64,000 nucleotides of DNA, taken from positions 6,138,001 to 6,202,000 of the forward strand of contig NZ_CP081943.1 in assembly GCF_020423045.1 (NCBI RefSeq). The letters run 5' to 3'. Every line of letters starts with the position of its first letter. Position 1 is the stretch's first letter. Source of the DNA: Pseudomonas sp. MM213. GTDB taxonomy: Bacteria; Pseudomonadota; Gammaproteobacteria; Pseudomonadales; Pseudomonadaceae. The position numbers were made by a program, and so were the translations under genes. Under the pieces are notes generated by a model. The model was not told the DNA's origin. It searched no databases and saw nothing but the letters and a program-made list of their open reading frames with translations. This document shows positions 37,779 to 46,394 of this stretch, piece after piece.

Positions 37779-38687
37779 ATGCTGCAAAAAAGCCTGATCC
37801 GCCGTCTCGATCTGATGACCCTTCAACTGTTTGTCGCCGTCCACGAAGAAGGCACGCTGACCCGTGCCGCTGCGCGCGAAGCGATTGCGGTGTCGGCGGC
37901 GAGCAAGCGGTTGATGGAGTTGGAGGAGGCGCTGGGCATCAGTCTGTTTGTGCGTCAGGCCAAAGGCATGACCCTGACACCGGCCGGCGAAACCCTGTTG
38001 CACCACGCTCGGCAGATGTTGTTCAACGTCGAGAAAATGGGCCTGGAGTTAGGCGAGCACAGCCACGGTATTCGCGGCTATGTGCGGATGCTCGCCAACC
38101 TGTCGGCGATCATTCAATTCCTGCCGGAAGACCTGCGGGACTTTTCAGAACGTCATCCGCAGGTCAAGACCGACCTCGAAGAACGCCCCAGCAGCGGGGT
38201 GATTCAAGGGGTGCTGGATGGCGTGGCGGACCTCGGGATCTGTTCCAGCGACAGCGATGTGAAAGGTCTGCACAGCGTGCTGTATCGCCAGGACAAACTG
38301 GTGGTGCTGATGCTGCCGGATCATCCCTTGGCCAGCCGTTCCAGCCTGGCGTTCGCCGATACGCTGGACAGCGATTACGTCGGCCTGCACGCCGCCAGTT
38401 CCATCAACATGCGCACCCACGCAGCCGCGCGTCAGGCGGGCAAAGTGCTGCGGCTGCGGATTCATGTGCCGGGGTTCGATGCGATGTGCCGGATGGTCCA
38501 GGCCAACATGGGCATCGGGATTTTGCCGCAGAAGGCTTACGAGTTGTTTGGCCGGGCGTTGGGTTTGCATGCGGTGCCGTTGACGGATGACTGGTCGGAT
38601 CGGGCGTTGATCATCGTCGTGCGCGATGAAGCGGCGTTGTCGCCGGTGAGCCGGATGTTGTTTGAGCAGTTGCGCGGGCAGGGTTGA
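37779..38687 (+). CDS. LysR-family transcriptional regulator
   Basis: LysR-type regulator of 302 residues. The N-terminal winged helix-turn-helix (LMTLQLFVAVHEEGTLTRAA, then AVSAASKRLMELEEALG) is followed by a periplasmic-binding-like effector domain (from about residue 90). It is oriented with, and 224 bases before, the CoA-transferase/HMG-CoA lyase/permease genes, and divergent from the alpha-oxoamine-synthase gene. It could control either set; the catabolic one is the likelier target. Confidence 0.87.
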   Translation: MLQKSLIRRLDLMTLQLFVAVHEEGTLTRAAAREAIAVSAASKRLMELEEALGISLFVRQAKGMTLTPAGETLLHHARQMLFNVEKMGLELGEHSHGIRGYVRMLANLSAIIQFLPEDLRDFSERHPQVKTDLEERPSSGVIQGVLDGVADLGICSSDSDVKGLHSVLYRQDKLVVLMLPDHPLASRSSLAFADTLDSDYVGLHAASSINMRTHAAARQAGKVLRLRIHVPGFDAMCRMVQANMGIGILPQKAYELFGRALGLHAVPLTDDWSDRALIIVVRDEAALSPVSRMLFEQLRGQG

Positions 38688-38710
38688 GATTATTGTTGGC
38701 TGGTCCGGCG

Positions 38711-38779
38711 CCTTCGCGGGCAAGCCTCGCTCCTACAGGGATCTCGCAAACCTGTAGGAGCGAGGCTTGCCCGCGAAGG
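38711..38779. repeat. REPIN
   Basis: Inverted pair of the CGCGGGCAAGCCTCGCTCCTAC class between the LysR and CoA-transferase genes. Confidence 0.9.
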
Positions 38780-38911
38780 CGGACCTGAGGTCGCGACAAT
38801 CTTCCAGAGCGTTCGCGTTTGGCGAACGCCCGTTGCCAACTGAAGGTTGGATTCCATTCCCCTCGCTCCTCTAGCCTTGGCGCATATTCCAAGAATAAGA
38901 GGTACCCCGCG

Positions 38912-40105
38912 ATGACTGCCCCCCTGAGCGCAATCAAAGTGATCGAAATCGGCACGCTGATCGCCGCGCCGTTCGCCGCCCGCATGCTCGCCGAGTTCGG
39001 CGCCGAAGTGATCAAGATCGAAGCCATGGGCCAGGGCGACCCCCTGCGCAAATGGCGCAAGCTGCACGAGGGCACCTCGCTGTGGTGGTACCTGCAATCG
39101 CGCAACAAGAAGTCTCTGGCGCTGAACCTGAAATCCCCTGAAGGCATCGAACTGGTCAAGCAACTGGCGACCAGCGCCGACGTGCTGATCGAAAACCTGC
39201 GCCCCGGCGCCCTGGAAAAACTCGGTCTGGGCTGGGACGTGCTGCACGCGCTCAATCCCAACCTGACGCTGGTACGCATTTCCGGTTACGGCCAGACCGG
39301 CCCCTACCGCGACCGCCCGGGTTTCGGCGCCATCGGCGAGGCCATGGGCGGCATTCGCTACACCACCGGCACCCCCGGTTCGCCGCCGGCGAGGGTGGGT
39401 GTCAGCCTCGGTGATTCCCTGGCGTCTTTGCACGCGGTGATTGGTGCGTTGATGTCGCTGCTGCGGGTCAAGACTGGGCAGGGCGGGGGGCAAGTGGTCG
39501 ATGTGTCGCTGGCCGAAAGCGTGTTCAATGTCATGGAAAGCCTGGTGCCGGAATACGACATGCTCGGTCATGTCCGTGAACGCAGCGGCGGCGCCTTGCC
39601 GGGCATCGCGCCGTCCAACACCTACCTGACGGCCGATGGCGCCTACGTGGTGATCGCCGGTAACAGCGACCCGATCTACAAACGATTGATGGAAGTGATC
39701 GGTCGCCGCGATCTGGCCGAAGCGCCAGAGTTTGCTCACAACGATGGCCGCGCATTGAAAAGTAATGTGCTCGACGCCGCCATCACCCACTGGACCAGCA
39801 GCCTGCCCATCGATGACGTGCTGGCGGCACTGGAAGCCGCTGAAGTACCGGCCGGACGCATCTATTCCGTGGCCGACATCGTCGCCGACCCGCACTATCA
39901 GGCGCGGGACATGTTGCTCAGCGCCGACCTGCCCGGTGGTGCGAAAGTGAAGATGCCGGGCATCGTGCCCAAACTTTCCGAAACCCCCGGGGGTGTGAAC
40001 TGGTCGGGGCCAAGCCTGGGCCAGCACACCGACGGGATTCTCGCGGGGCTGGGCCTGACGGATGCGGACATCGAACGCCTGAAAACTGAAGGGGTGGTGC
40101 AATGA
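38912..40105 (+). CDS. CaiB/BaiF-family CoA-transferase
   Basis: Class III CoA-transferase of 397 residues that moves CoA between carboxylic acids. The N-terminal IEIGTLIAAPFAARMLAEFG and AEVIKIE are family signatures. The catalytic aspartate is probably in VVDVSLAESVF (about residue 190). The stop overlaps the start of the HMG-CoA lyase gene (ATGA). With that neighbour, a succinyl-CoA:3-hydroxy-3-methylglutarate (SUGCT-like) or related dicarboxylate CoA-transferase role is a reasonable inference. The start is ATG 38912 with AGAGG nine bases upstream. Confidence 0.87.
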   Translation: MTAPLSAIKVIEIGTLIAAPFAARMLAEFGAEVIKIEAMGQGDPLRKWRKLHEGTSLWWYLQSRNKKSLALNLKSPEGIELVKQLATSADVLIENLRPGALEKLGLGWDVLHALNPNLTLVRISGYGQTGPYRDRPGFGAIGEAMGGIRYTTGTPGSPPARVGVSLGDSLASLHAVIGALMSLLRVKTGQGGGQVVDVSLAESVFNVMESLVPEYDMLGHVRERSGGALPGIAPSNTYLTADGAYVVIAGNSDPIYKRLMEVIGRRDLAEAPEFAHNDGRALKSNVLDAAITHWTSSLPIDDVLAALEAAEVPAGRIYSVADIVADPHYQARDMLLSADLPGGAKVKMPGIVPKLSETPGGVNWSGPSLGQHTDGILAGLGLTDADIERLKTEGVVQ

Positions 40106-41028
40106 TCACTGATTTTTCCGAGAGCCTGATCGTTCAGGAAGTCTCCCCGCGCGACGGCCTGCAGATAGAGCCGACCTGGGTGGAAACGGTCGACAAAATC
40201 GCGTTGATCGATCAGCTGTCACTGGCTGGATTCAGCCGCATCGAAGCCGGCTCGTTCGTGTCGCCCAAGGCCATTCCCGCACTGCGCGATGGCGAGCTGG
40301 TGTTCAAGGGCATCACCCGCCAACCGGGGGTGATCTATGTTGCGTTGATCCCCAACCTCGAGGGCGCGCAGCGGGCGTTGGCGTGTCGCGCCGATGAGCT
40401 GAACCTGGTGATGTCCGCCAGCCAGACTCACAACCTGGCCAACATGCGCATGCGTTGCGAAGCTTCATTGGCGGCGTTCGGCGAGATCGTGCAATACGTG
40501 GGAGACACCAAGGTTCGATTGAACGGCAGCATCGCCACCACTTTCGGTTGCCCGTTCGAGGGCAAGATCGATGAGGACCGCGTGCTGCAAATCGTCGATG
40601 AATATCAGGAGCTCGGGATTCAGGGCATCACCCTGGCCGACACCACTGGCATGGCCAATCCACGGCAGGTGGATCGGCTGGTGCGGCGGGTGTTGCAGCG
40701 GGTTTCGCCAGCGGATCTGACCCTGCATTTCCACAACACCCGCGGCCTCGGCTTGTGCAACGTGCTTGCGGCTTACGAGGCGGGTGCCCGACGCTTCGAC
40801 GCGGCCCTCGGCGGGCTCGGTGGTTGCCCGTTTGCCCCCGGTGCCTCGGGCAATATCTGCACTGAAGACCTGGTCAACCTGTGCGATGAAGTCGGTATTC
40901 ACACCGGCATTGATCTGCCGTTGTTGCTGAAGCTTTCGCGAGGATTGCCCGCGCTGCTCGGCCACGAAGTCCCCGGCCAACTGGCCAAGGCCGGCCGCAA
41001 TTGCGACCTACACCCGTTGCCTTCCTGA
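40102..41028 (+). CDS. mvaB: Hydroxymethylglutaryl-CoA lyase
   Basis: HMG-CoA lyase family enzyme of 308 residues (DRE-TIM barrel), cleaving HMG-CoA to acetyl-CoA and acetoacetate. The family signature with its catalytic cysteine, GGLGGCPFAPGASGN, is intact. The N-terminal VSPRDGLQIEP carries the metal- and substrate-binding Arg-Asp, and LHFHNTRGLGL the metal histidines. It overlaps the CoA-transferase by four bases. No leucine-catabolism (liu) genes adjoin, so it probably serves a dedicated pathway with that transferase. A citramalyl-CoA-type substrate is an alternative. Confidence 0.9.
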   Translation: MITDFSESLIVQEVSPRDGLQIEPTWVETVDKIALIDQLSLAGFSRIEAGSFVSPKAIPALRDGELVFKGITRQPGVIYVALIPNLEGAQRALACRADELNLVMSASQTHNLANMRMRCEASLAAFGEIVQYVGDTKVRLNGSIATTFGCPFEGKIDEDRVLQIVDEYQELGIQGITLADTTGMANPRQVDRLVRRVLQRVSPADLTLHFHNTRGLGLCNVLAAYEAGARRFDAALGGLGGCPFAPGASGNICTEDLVNLCDEVGIHTGIDLPLLLKLSRGLPALLGHEVPGQLAKAGRNCDLHPLPS

Positions 41029-41040
41029 CCCACCCAATAC

Positions 41041-41150
41041 CCCTGTAGGAGCGAGCGGTGCGGCGATCCGACTTGCCCGTGAAGGCGGCCTGTCATTCAA
41101 CATTTCTAACGACTGACACACCGCCTTCGCGGGCAAGCCTCGCTCCTACA
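41041..41150. repeat. REPIN, left unit degenerate
   Basis: The right unit is a normal CGCGGGCAAGCCTCGCTCCTAC REP. The left unit (from 41041) is diverged in its middle (gcgagcggtgcggcgatccg), breaking the hairpin. Confidence 0.8.
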
Positions 41151-41221
41151 GAACGAACCACAACAAACCAGACAACAAAAACAATCGGACACCTACGGGA
41201 AGTCCGCCTGGAGAAAGCACC

Positions 41222-42553
41222 ATGAGCCTCAATGTACTGGAGGCGGGCGCGAGCCCGTCCGTTAGCCACGACGAAGAAAAAGCCCTGGTCAGCAAAGTCG
41301 CCTGGCGCCTGATGCCGCTGATCATGGTCTGCTACCTGTTCGCCTTTTTCGACCGCATCAACATCAGCTTCGCCAAGTTCCAGTTGCAGGCCGACCTGAG
41401 CCTGAGCGACACCGCATACGGCCTCGGCGCCGGGCTGTTCGTGGTCGGTTACGTGATCTTCGAAGTGCCGAGCAACATGATGCTGTACAAGGTCGGCGCC
41501 CGACGCTGGATCGCCCGAATCATGATGTCCTGGGGTCTTGCGACGGCGGCGATGGTCTTCGTCAACAGCGAATGGCAGTTCTACGCGCTGCGCTTCGTGA
41601 TCGGCGCGATGGAAGCGGGTTTTGCGCCGGGCGTCCTGTATTACCTGACGCTGTGGTTCCCGCAGCATTATCGTGGGCGCATCACCTCGATGCTGTTCCT
41701 GTCATCAGCATTTGCCGGGCTGGTCGGCGCACCGTTCTCCGGGTTGGTGCTGCAACACCTCGATGGTTTCCTGGACATGCGCGGCTGGCATTGGCTGTTT
41801 CTGCTCGGCGGCGTGCCTTGCATCGGCCTCGGTTTGCTGGTGCTGACCTTGCTCAAGGACCGCATCGAAGACGCCCATTGGCTGACACCGTCGGAGAAGA
41901 CATTGCTGGCCAGCCGCATCGCCCACCACGAACCGCACAAGAGCGGTGGCTCGCTGCTCGCCGCGCTGCGGATTCCCGGTTTTCTCACGCTGGGCCTGAT
42001 CTACTTCCTGATTCAGGTGGCGTCCTACGGCTTGAACTTCTGGGCACCGCAACTGATCCGCAGTGCAGGCACCGAGAGCCCGGTGATGATCGGTTTGCTG
42101 ACGGCGATTCCGTACATCTGCGGCGCGATCAGCATGGTGGTGATCGGGCGGTTGTCCGACTCGACCGGCGAGCGGCGCAAGTTTGTCGCCGGGCTGGTGG
42201 CGGTGGGCGCGCTGGGGTTCTTCTGTGCCGGGATCTTCGCTAACCACACGACTTTCCTGATCGTCGCGCTGGGCTTGCTCGGCGCCGGGATCATCGCCTC
42301 GATTCCGAGCTTCTGGACCCTGCCACCGAAACTGCTGGCCGGTGCCGGCGCAGGGGCTGCGGGCGGGATCGCGGTGATCAACACCCTCGGCCAGTTCGGC
42401 GGCATCGTCAGCCCGGTCATGGTCGGGCGAATCAAAGACCTGACCGGCAGCACCACACCGGCGCTGTACGTCATCGGCGTCTGCGCGCTGATCGCGGTTG
42501 CGCTGTTGTTGTGGGGGCTGCCGCAAAAACTGCGCACACTCGACAAATTCTAG
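41222..42553 (+). CDS. MFS permease, anion:cation symporter (ACS) family
   Basis: Twelve-helix organic-acid importer of 443 residues, of the ACS/phthalate-permease group. Typical pieces are YLFAFFDRINISFAKFQLQ (TM1) and GYVIFEVPSNMMLYKVGARR (TM2 and loop). A basic loop separates the two halves. It follows the CoA-transferase and lyase genes after a REPIN and probably imports the acid those enzymes degrade. GGAGA lies just upstream of the ATG. Confidence 0.87.
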   Translation: MSLNVLEAGASPSVSHDEEKALVSKVAWRLMPLIMVCYLFAFFDRINISFAKFQLQADLSLSDTAYGLGAGLFVVGYVIFEVPSNMMLYKVGARRWIARIMMSWGLATAAMVFVNSEWQFYALRFVIGAMEAGFAPGVLYYLTLWFPQHYRGRITSMLFLSSAFAGLVGAPFSGLVLQHLDGFLDMRGWHWLFLLGGVPCIGLGLLVLTLLKDRIEDAHWLTPSEKTLLASRIAHHEPHKSGGSLLAALRIPGFLTLGLIYFLIQVASYGLNFWAPQLIRSAGTESPVMIGLLTAIPYICGAISMVVIGRLSDSTGERRKFVAGLVAVGALGFFCAGIFANHTTFLIVALGLLGAGIIASIPSFWTLPPKLLAGAGAGAAGGIAVINTLGQFGGIVSPVMVGRIKDLTGSTTPALYVIGVCALIAVALLLWGLPQKLRTLDKF

Positions 42554-42568
42554 GGAAGTACACAACCC

Positions 42569-42653
42569 TGTAGGAGCCGGCTTGCTGGCGATGGGTCCCT
42601 CGAAAACCGCATTGCAACTTCAGACCGCCATCGCTGGCAAGCCAGCTCCCACA
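42569..42653. repeat. REPIN, first of a duplicated pair
   Basis: Hybrid REPIN (GTAGGAGCCGGCTTGC left, TGGCAAGCCAGCTCCCAC right) whose inner spacer is shared with the next copy. Confidence 0.92.
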
Positions 42654-42704
42654 GAACCGCAGCGTGCAGGCAGTAACGATAGCTCCCAAAGCACGCACAA
42701 CCCC

Positions 42705-42787
42705 GTAGGAGCCGGCTTGCTGGCGATGAGTCCCTCGAAAACCGCATTGCAACTTCAGACCGCCATCGCTGGCAAGCCAGCTCATAC
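42705..42787. repeat. REPIN, second copy of the duplicated pair
   Basis: Nearly identical to 42569-42653, including the roughly 35-base non-REP spacer (gtccctcgaaaaccgcattg and onward). This is a recent duplication of a whole REPIN. Confidence 0.92.
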
Positions 42788-42885
42788 AAGGGATCTGGTC
42801 CTGAATCAGACATTGAACAGGTTGTATGAGCGGATTGAGGAGGAGATATTGCACAGCCTGTCTTCCGACGTTCGAGGTAATCAGA

Positions 42886-43350
42886 TTGCTAACCGGCCTC
42901 AACCACCTGACCCTCGCCGTCACCGACCTGAACCGCAGCGTGGCGTTCTATCACGACCTCCTGCAACTTAAGCTCGAAGCCACATGGGACTCCGGCGCCT
43001 ATCTTTCGCTACCCGGCCTGTGGCTGTGCCTTTCCCTCGACCCTCTGCGCAACACCGAGCCCGCCACCGACTACACCCATTACGCCTTCAGCATCAGCGC
43101 ATCCGGCTTCCTGCCATTCGTCGAACGTCTTCGTGCCGCCAACGTCCGCGAATGGCGCGATAACCGCAGCGAAGGTGCGTCCTTCTACTTCCTCGACCCC
43201 GACGGCCACCAGCTCGAAGCCCATGTCGGCGACCTGGCGTCGCGATTGGCCGCCTGTCGTCAGCGGCCGTACGCAGGAATGAAGTTCTTCGACGATCAGT
43301 CAGTCGATTCCCCGGGACCTGATATAGACTTGCGCCCATTCACCGGATAG
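42886..43350 (+). CDS. fosA: Fosfomycin glutathione transferase FosA
   Basis: Glyoxalase-fold metalloenzyme of 154 residues that opens the fosfomycin epoxide with glutathione. The Mn2+ ligands are His7 (GLNHLT), His65 (DYTHYAF) and Glu111 (QLEAH). Fosfomycin contacts Thr9, Ser95, Ser99 and Arg120 are in place. The lysine expected near position 90 is Arg91 (EWRDNRSEG). The start is a TTG at 42886, which gives the family N-terminus [12 protein letters not shown] and has GAGG eight bases upstream. There are about 20 extra residues at the C-terminus compared with P. aeruginosa FosA as I recall it. A lysE gene follows after 17 bases. Confidence 0.88.
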   Translation: MLTGLNHLTLAVTDLNRSVAFYHDLLQLKLEATWDSGAYLSLPGLWLCLSLDPLRNTEPATDYTHYAFSISASGFLPFVERLRAANVREWRDNRSEGASFYFLDPDGHQLEAHVGDLASRLAACRQRPYAGMKFFDDQSVDSPGPDIDLRPFTG

Positions 43351-43367
43351 TACAAAAGGATTTCCCG

Positions 43368-44006
43368 ATGACCCCATCGCTGCTAATGGCCGTTCTCGCC
43401 TCGGGCTTTATCTACGGCATCACGCCCGGGCCCGGCGTTTTGGCGGTGTTCGGTATTGGTGCAGCGCGTGGGCGAAGGGCAGGGGCAGGCTTTTTGTGCG
43501 GGCATTTGCTCGGGGACGTGGTCTGGTGCAGCACCGCGCTGATCGCGATTGTCGGTGCGCGGGAAATCGGCAGCACTGCGTTTGACGTGTTGGGCGTGCT
43601 CAGCGGGCTCTATCTGTTCTGGCTCGGTTTGCGCGCGGTGCGGGCCAAACGCAGCAGCGCCGAAGCGCCGCAAGGCCCGGCGCGGCAGCCGTTCTGGCAC
43701 GGCATTCTGTTCGGTCTGACCAATCCCAAAGCCTATCCGGTGGCGGTGGCGACTTTTACGGCGTTGCTGTCCAGTCGTGCGGAACTGCTGCATTGGTCGA
43801 TGTTGCCGTGGCTGATCGTTCTGAGCTTCGTTGGCGGTTTGATCGCCTACGCTATCCTCATTGGCATCGTCGGTGCACGGCAGGTGCGCAGCCTGTATCA
43901 ACGGCATGAACTGGCGATCACCCGGTTGTGCGGGGTGATGTTTATCGGTTTCGCCATCAACGCCCTGGTGCATGCCTTGCCGGGGTTGATGCCGAACAAG
44001 GCTTGA
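43368..44006 (+). CDS. LysE-family translocator
   Basis: Inner-membrane amino-acid or metabolite exporter of the LysE/RhtB superfamily, 212 residues with about six helices. The N-terminal GITPGPGVLAVFGIGAARGR holds the family's Pro-Gly-Pro motif; GILFGLTNPKAYPVAVATFT begins the second half. It lies 17 bases after fosA, probably co-transcribed. The substrate is unknown. Confidence 0.86.
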   Translation: MTPSLLMAVLASGFIYGITPGPGVLAVFGIGAARGRRAGAGFLCGHLLGDVVWCSTALIAIVGAREIGSTAFDVLGVLSGLYLFWLGLRAVRAKRSSAEAPQGPARQPFWHGILFGLTNPKAYPVAVATFTALLSSRAELLHWSMLPWLIVLSFVGGLIAYAILIGIVGARQVRSLYQRHELAITRLCGVMFIGFAINALVHALPGLMPNKA

Positions 44007-44093
44007 AACTGATCGCAGGGACGCGTCAGCGGCATCATCACTGGTCAGGGATGGTTCTTTATTGCTGCATTGTTCGGACATGCTCTCTGCACC

Positions 44094-45443
44094 ATGGCAA
44101 CCAGAAATTCCGCGCCGTCGGCGAGTTACATCGATCTACTGCTGGACGCCGTTTGCGCGGTCGATAAACAGGGTCGCTTCGTTTTTGTCAGCGCGGCCTG
44201 CGAGCGCATTTTCGGCTACACGCCTGACGAGTTGGTCGGCCAGCCGATGATCGAACTGGTGCATCCCGCCGACCGCCAGCGCACCCTCGACGCCGCGCGG
44301 GAGATCATGGGCGGCGACCCCAAACTCAACTTCGAAAACCGCTACGTGCGCAAGGATGGCCGGGTGGTGCATATCCTGTGGTCCGCACGCTGGTCGGAAG
44401 TCGATCAACTGCGCATCGCCGTGGCCCGTGACATCACCGAACGCAAGCAGGCCGAGTCCCGACAAGCGGCGCTGTACGCGATCTCCGAAGCGGCCCACGC
44501 GGCGGAGGATTTGCTGGCGTTGTTCAAACGCATCCACCTGATCATCGGTGAATGGCTGCCGGCGCTGAACTTCTCCGTGGCGCTGTATGACGAGCATTGC
44601 GCGCAGCTCAATTTCCCTTACCACGTCGACGACAACGAGCAGCAACCCGAACAGCCTGGAACGGTGACCGGACGCTTGTGTGCCGAAGTGATCCGCAGCG
44701 GTCAACCGATCCTGCTGACCCCGAATCAGGAAAACACCCCCGCTGGATTCGAGGCGCTGGTCACGGGCCAGCATTCGCCATGCTGGCTGGGCGTGCCGTT
44801 GAACTCCCAGAAAGGCACCATCGGCGCGCTGATCGTCAAAAGCGTGGCGGGCGGCGAGCGCTACACCGAGCAAGACAAGGAACTGTTGCAGTTCGTGTGC
44901 GCCCAGGTCGCCACCGCCATCGAGCGCAAGCAGTTGCACGCCCGACTGCAGCGCATGGCCCAATACGATCAACTGACCCAACTGCCCAATCGCGAGTTGC
45001 TCCGGGACCGGCTGAAAGCCTCACTGGCACTGGCCAAGTCGGAAAGCGGGCGCATGGCGCTGTTGTACGTCGACCTCGACCGCTTCAAGGAAGTCAACGA
45101 CACCCACGGCCATGCAGTCGGCGACATGCTGCTGCAAGCGGTCGCCAATCGTCTGAAAGGCTGCGTGCGGGAAACCGACACCGTGGCGCGCATCGGCGGC
45201 GATGAGTTCGTGGTGCTGCTGCACACCATTCAGGCCTCGGAAGATGCCGACAGCGTGGCGGGCAAAATCCGTCATATCCTGGCGCAACCGCTGCGGCTGG
45301 ATGGGCACAGCCTGAACATTCAATTGAGCATCGGCGTCGCACATTTTCCCGAGCATGGCACGGAAGAAAAGCAATTGTTCCGCCATGCCGACGAGGCGAT
45401 GTACACAGCCAAACGCCAGCATCACCTGCGACTCGGGGCCTGA
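44094..45443 (+). CDS. PAS-GAF-GGDEF diguanylate cyclase
   Basis: Cytoplasmic c-di-GMP synthase of about 449 residues. The PAS domain (residues about 8-120; LLLDAVCAVDKQGRFVFVSA, ending IAVARDITERKQAE) is followed by a GAF domain (about 125-285) and a GGDEF domain (about 300-445). The active-site loop is RIGGDEF and the inhibitory I-site RETD lies five residues before it, so both catalysis and product inhibition look intact. No EAL domain. The start is uncertain: ATG 44094 is given, with a TTG in frame at 44070. Confidence 0.85.
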   Translation: MATRNSAPSASYIDLLLDAVCAVDKQGRFVFVSAACERIFGYTPDELVGQPMIELVHPADRQRTLDAAREIMGGDPKLNFENRYVRKDGRVVHILWSARWSEVDQLRIAVARDITERKQAESRQAALYAISEAAHAAEDLLALFKRIHLIIGEWLPALNFSVALYDEHCAQLNFPYHVDDNEQQPEQPGTVTGRLCAEVIRSGQPILLTPNQENTPAGFEALVTGQHSPCWLGVPLNSQKGTIGALIVKSVAGGERYTEQDKELLQFVCAQVATAIERKQLHARLQRMAQYDQLTQLPNRELLRDRLKASLALAKSESGRMALLYVDLDRFKEVNDTHGHAVGDMLLQAVANRLKGCVRETDTVARIGGDEFVVLLHTIQASEDADSVAGKIRHILAQPLRLDGHSLNIQLSIGVAHFPEHGTEEKQLFRHADEAMYTAKRQHHLRLGA

Positions 45444-45560
45444 AAACCACGGCACCGTTCGTCGCGTCGATCCCTTTTTTTTTAAACCTTTGCGGTGATG
45501 GAAATTCAGATCCTATGCGGGCTCCTGCTCGCTGCGATCATCACCAAGAGGTAGAGAATC

Positions 45561-45719
45561 ATGCCTAACTCAAGAAACTCGAACTCGGGAAGTTTCGCCA
45601 ACGATCGAACGAAGGCGTCTGAAGCCGGTCGCAAAGGTGGGAAAACGACCACCACGACTGTCGATAAAGAACCTTTGAAACCCGACATGGGCCGCAAAGG
45701 TGGCCAGAAATCCAAGTAG
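45561..45719 (+). CDS. KGG-motif stress-induced peptide (YciG/Con-10-like)
   Basis: A 52-residue hydrophilic basic protein with two Gly-Arg-Lys-Gly-Gly repeats (AGRKGGKTT and MGRKGGQKS), the mark of the YciG/Con-10 stress-induced family. AGAGG stands ten bases before the ATG. It probably accumulates under osmotic or stationary stress. It precedes a DUF4142 gene, itself often stress-linked. Confidence 0.88.
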   Translation: MPNSRNSNSGSFANDRTKASEAGRKGGKTTTTTVDKEPLKPDMGRKGGQKSK

Positions 45720-45745
45720 TGGTGAAAGTGGTTTTGATTGAGAGG

Positions 45746-45766
45746 CGGGAGCGAAAGCTCCCGTTT
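45746..45766 (+). terminator. Terminator after the KGG peptide
   Basis: The hairpin CGGGAGC-gaaa-GCTCCCG followed by TTTGAATTT lies 26 bases past the stop. The T-run is short, so termination may be partial and the DUF4142 gene could still be read through. Confidence 0.6.
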
Positions 45767-45792
45767 GAATTTATAGAGAGGAGGGCGCGACC

Positions 45793-46296
45793 ATGAGCCA
45801 GATGGCCACCCGATTATGCAGCACCGGATTTGCCACGTTACTGGGCCTGTGTGCCAGCAGTGCCTTTGCCCAGTCCCCCGCCGAATTCATCAACGATGCC
45901 TCGGCCAAAGGCATGGCCGACATCGAAGCCAGTCGCCTGGCGCACCAGAAATCCGAATCCAAAGAGATCAAGGACTTCACCATCATCGTCATCAACGACC
46001 GCACCACTGCGAACCAGCACCTGGCGAAAATCGCCAGGCAACTGGATCTGCCGGTAGCGCCACGGGAAGAGGTGGTCGACAAGGCCAAAGCCTTGATGCC
46101 GCAAGTGCAGGAGGGCGATTCTTTTGATCAGGCATACGCCGCCAGCCAGGTGAAAACCACGCAGGAAGCCATCGAACAACTGGAGCAGGAGGCGCAGAGC
46201 ACGGACGTACCGGAAATCAAAGCCTTCGCTGAAGAAACCCTGCCCAAACTGCAGAACCACCTGCAAATGGCCAGGGCGCTGCAAGCAGATTGCTGA
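45793..46296 (+). CDS. DUF4142 periplasmic protein
   Basis: Secreted four-helix (ferritin-like) protein of the DUF4142 family, 167 residues. The signal peptide ends near residue 26 (SSAFA-Q). The mature part starts AEFINDASAKGMADIEASRL, followed by KDFTIIVINDRTTANQHLA and a C-terminal LPKLQNHLQMARAL helix. The function of the family is unknown; it is often with stress genes, as here. AGAGG lies upstream of the ATG. Confidence 0.85.
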   Translation: MSQMATRLCSTGFATLLGLCASSAFAQSPAEFINDASAKGMADIEASRLAHQKSESKEIKDFTIIVINDRTTANQHLAKIARQLDLPVAPREEVVDKAKALMPQVQEGDSFDQAYAASQVKTTQEAIEQLEQEAQSTDVPEIKAFAEETLPKLQNHLQMARALQADC

Positions 46297-46304
46297 CGCG
46301 CTTT

Positions 46305-46393
46305 CTGTAGGAGCCGGCTTGCTGGCGATCCGGACAACGCGGTGTGGCTGATTAACCGCGGTGATGCCATCGCTAGCAAGCCGGCTCCTACAG
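46305..46393. repeat. REPIN between convergent genes
   Basis: Inverted pair of the GTAGGAGCCGGCTTGCTGGCG class filling the whole gap between the DUF4142 and inclusion-body-like genes. It comes within two bases of the latter's stop. Confidence 0.9.
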
Positions 46394-46394
46394 A

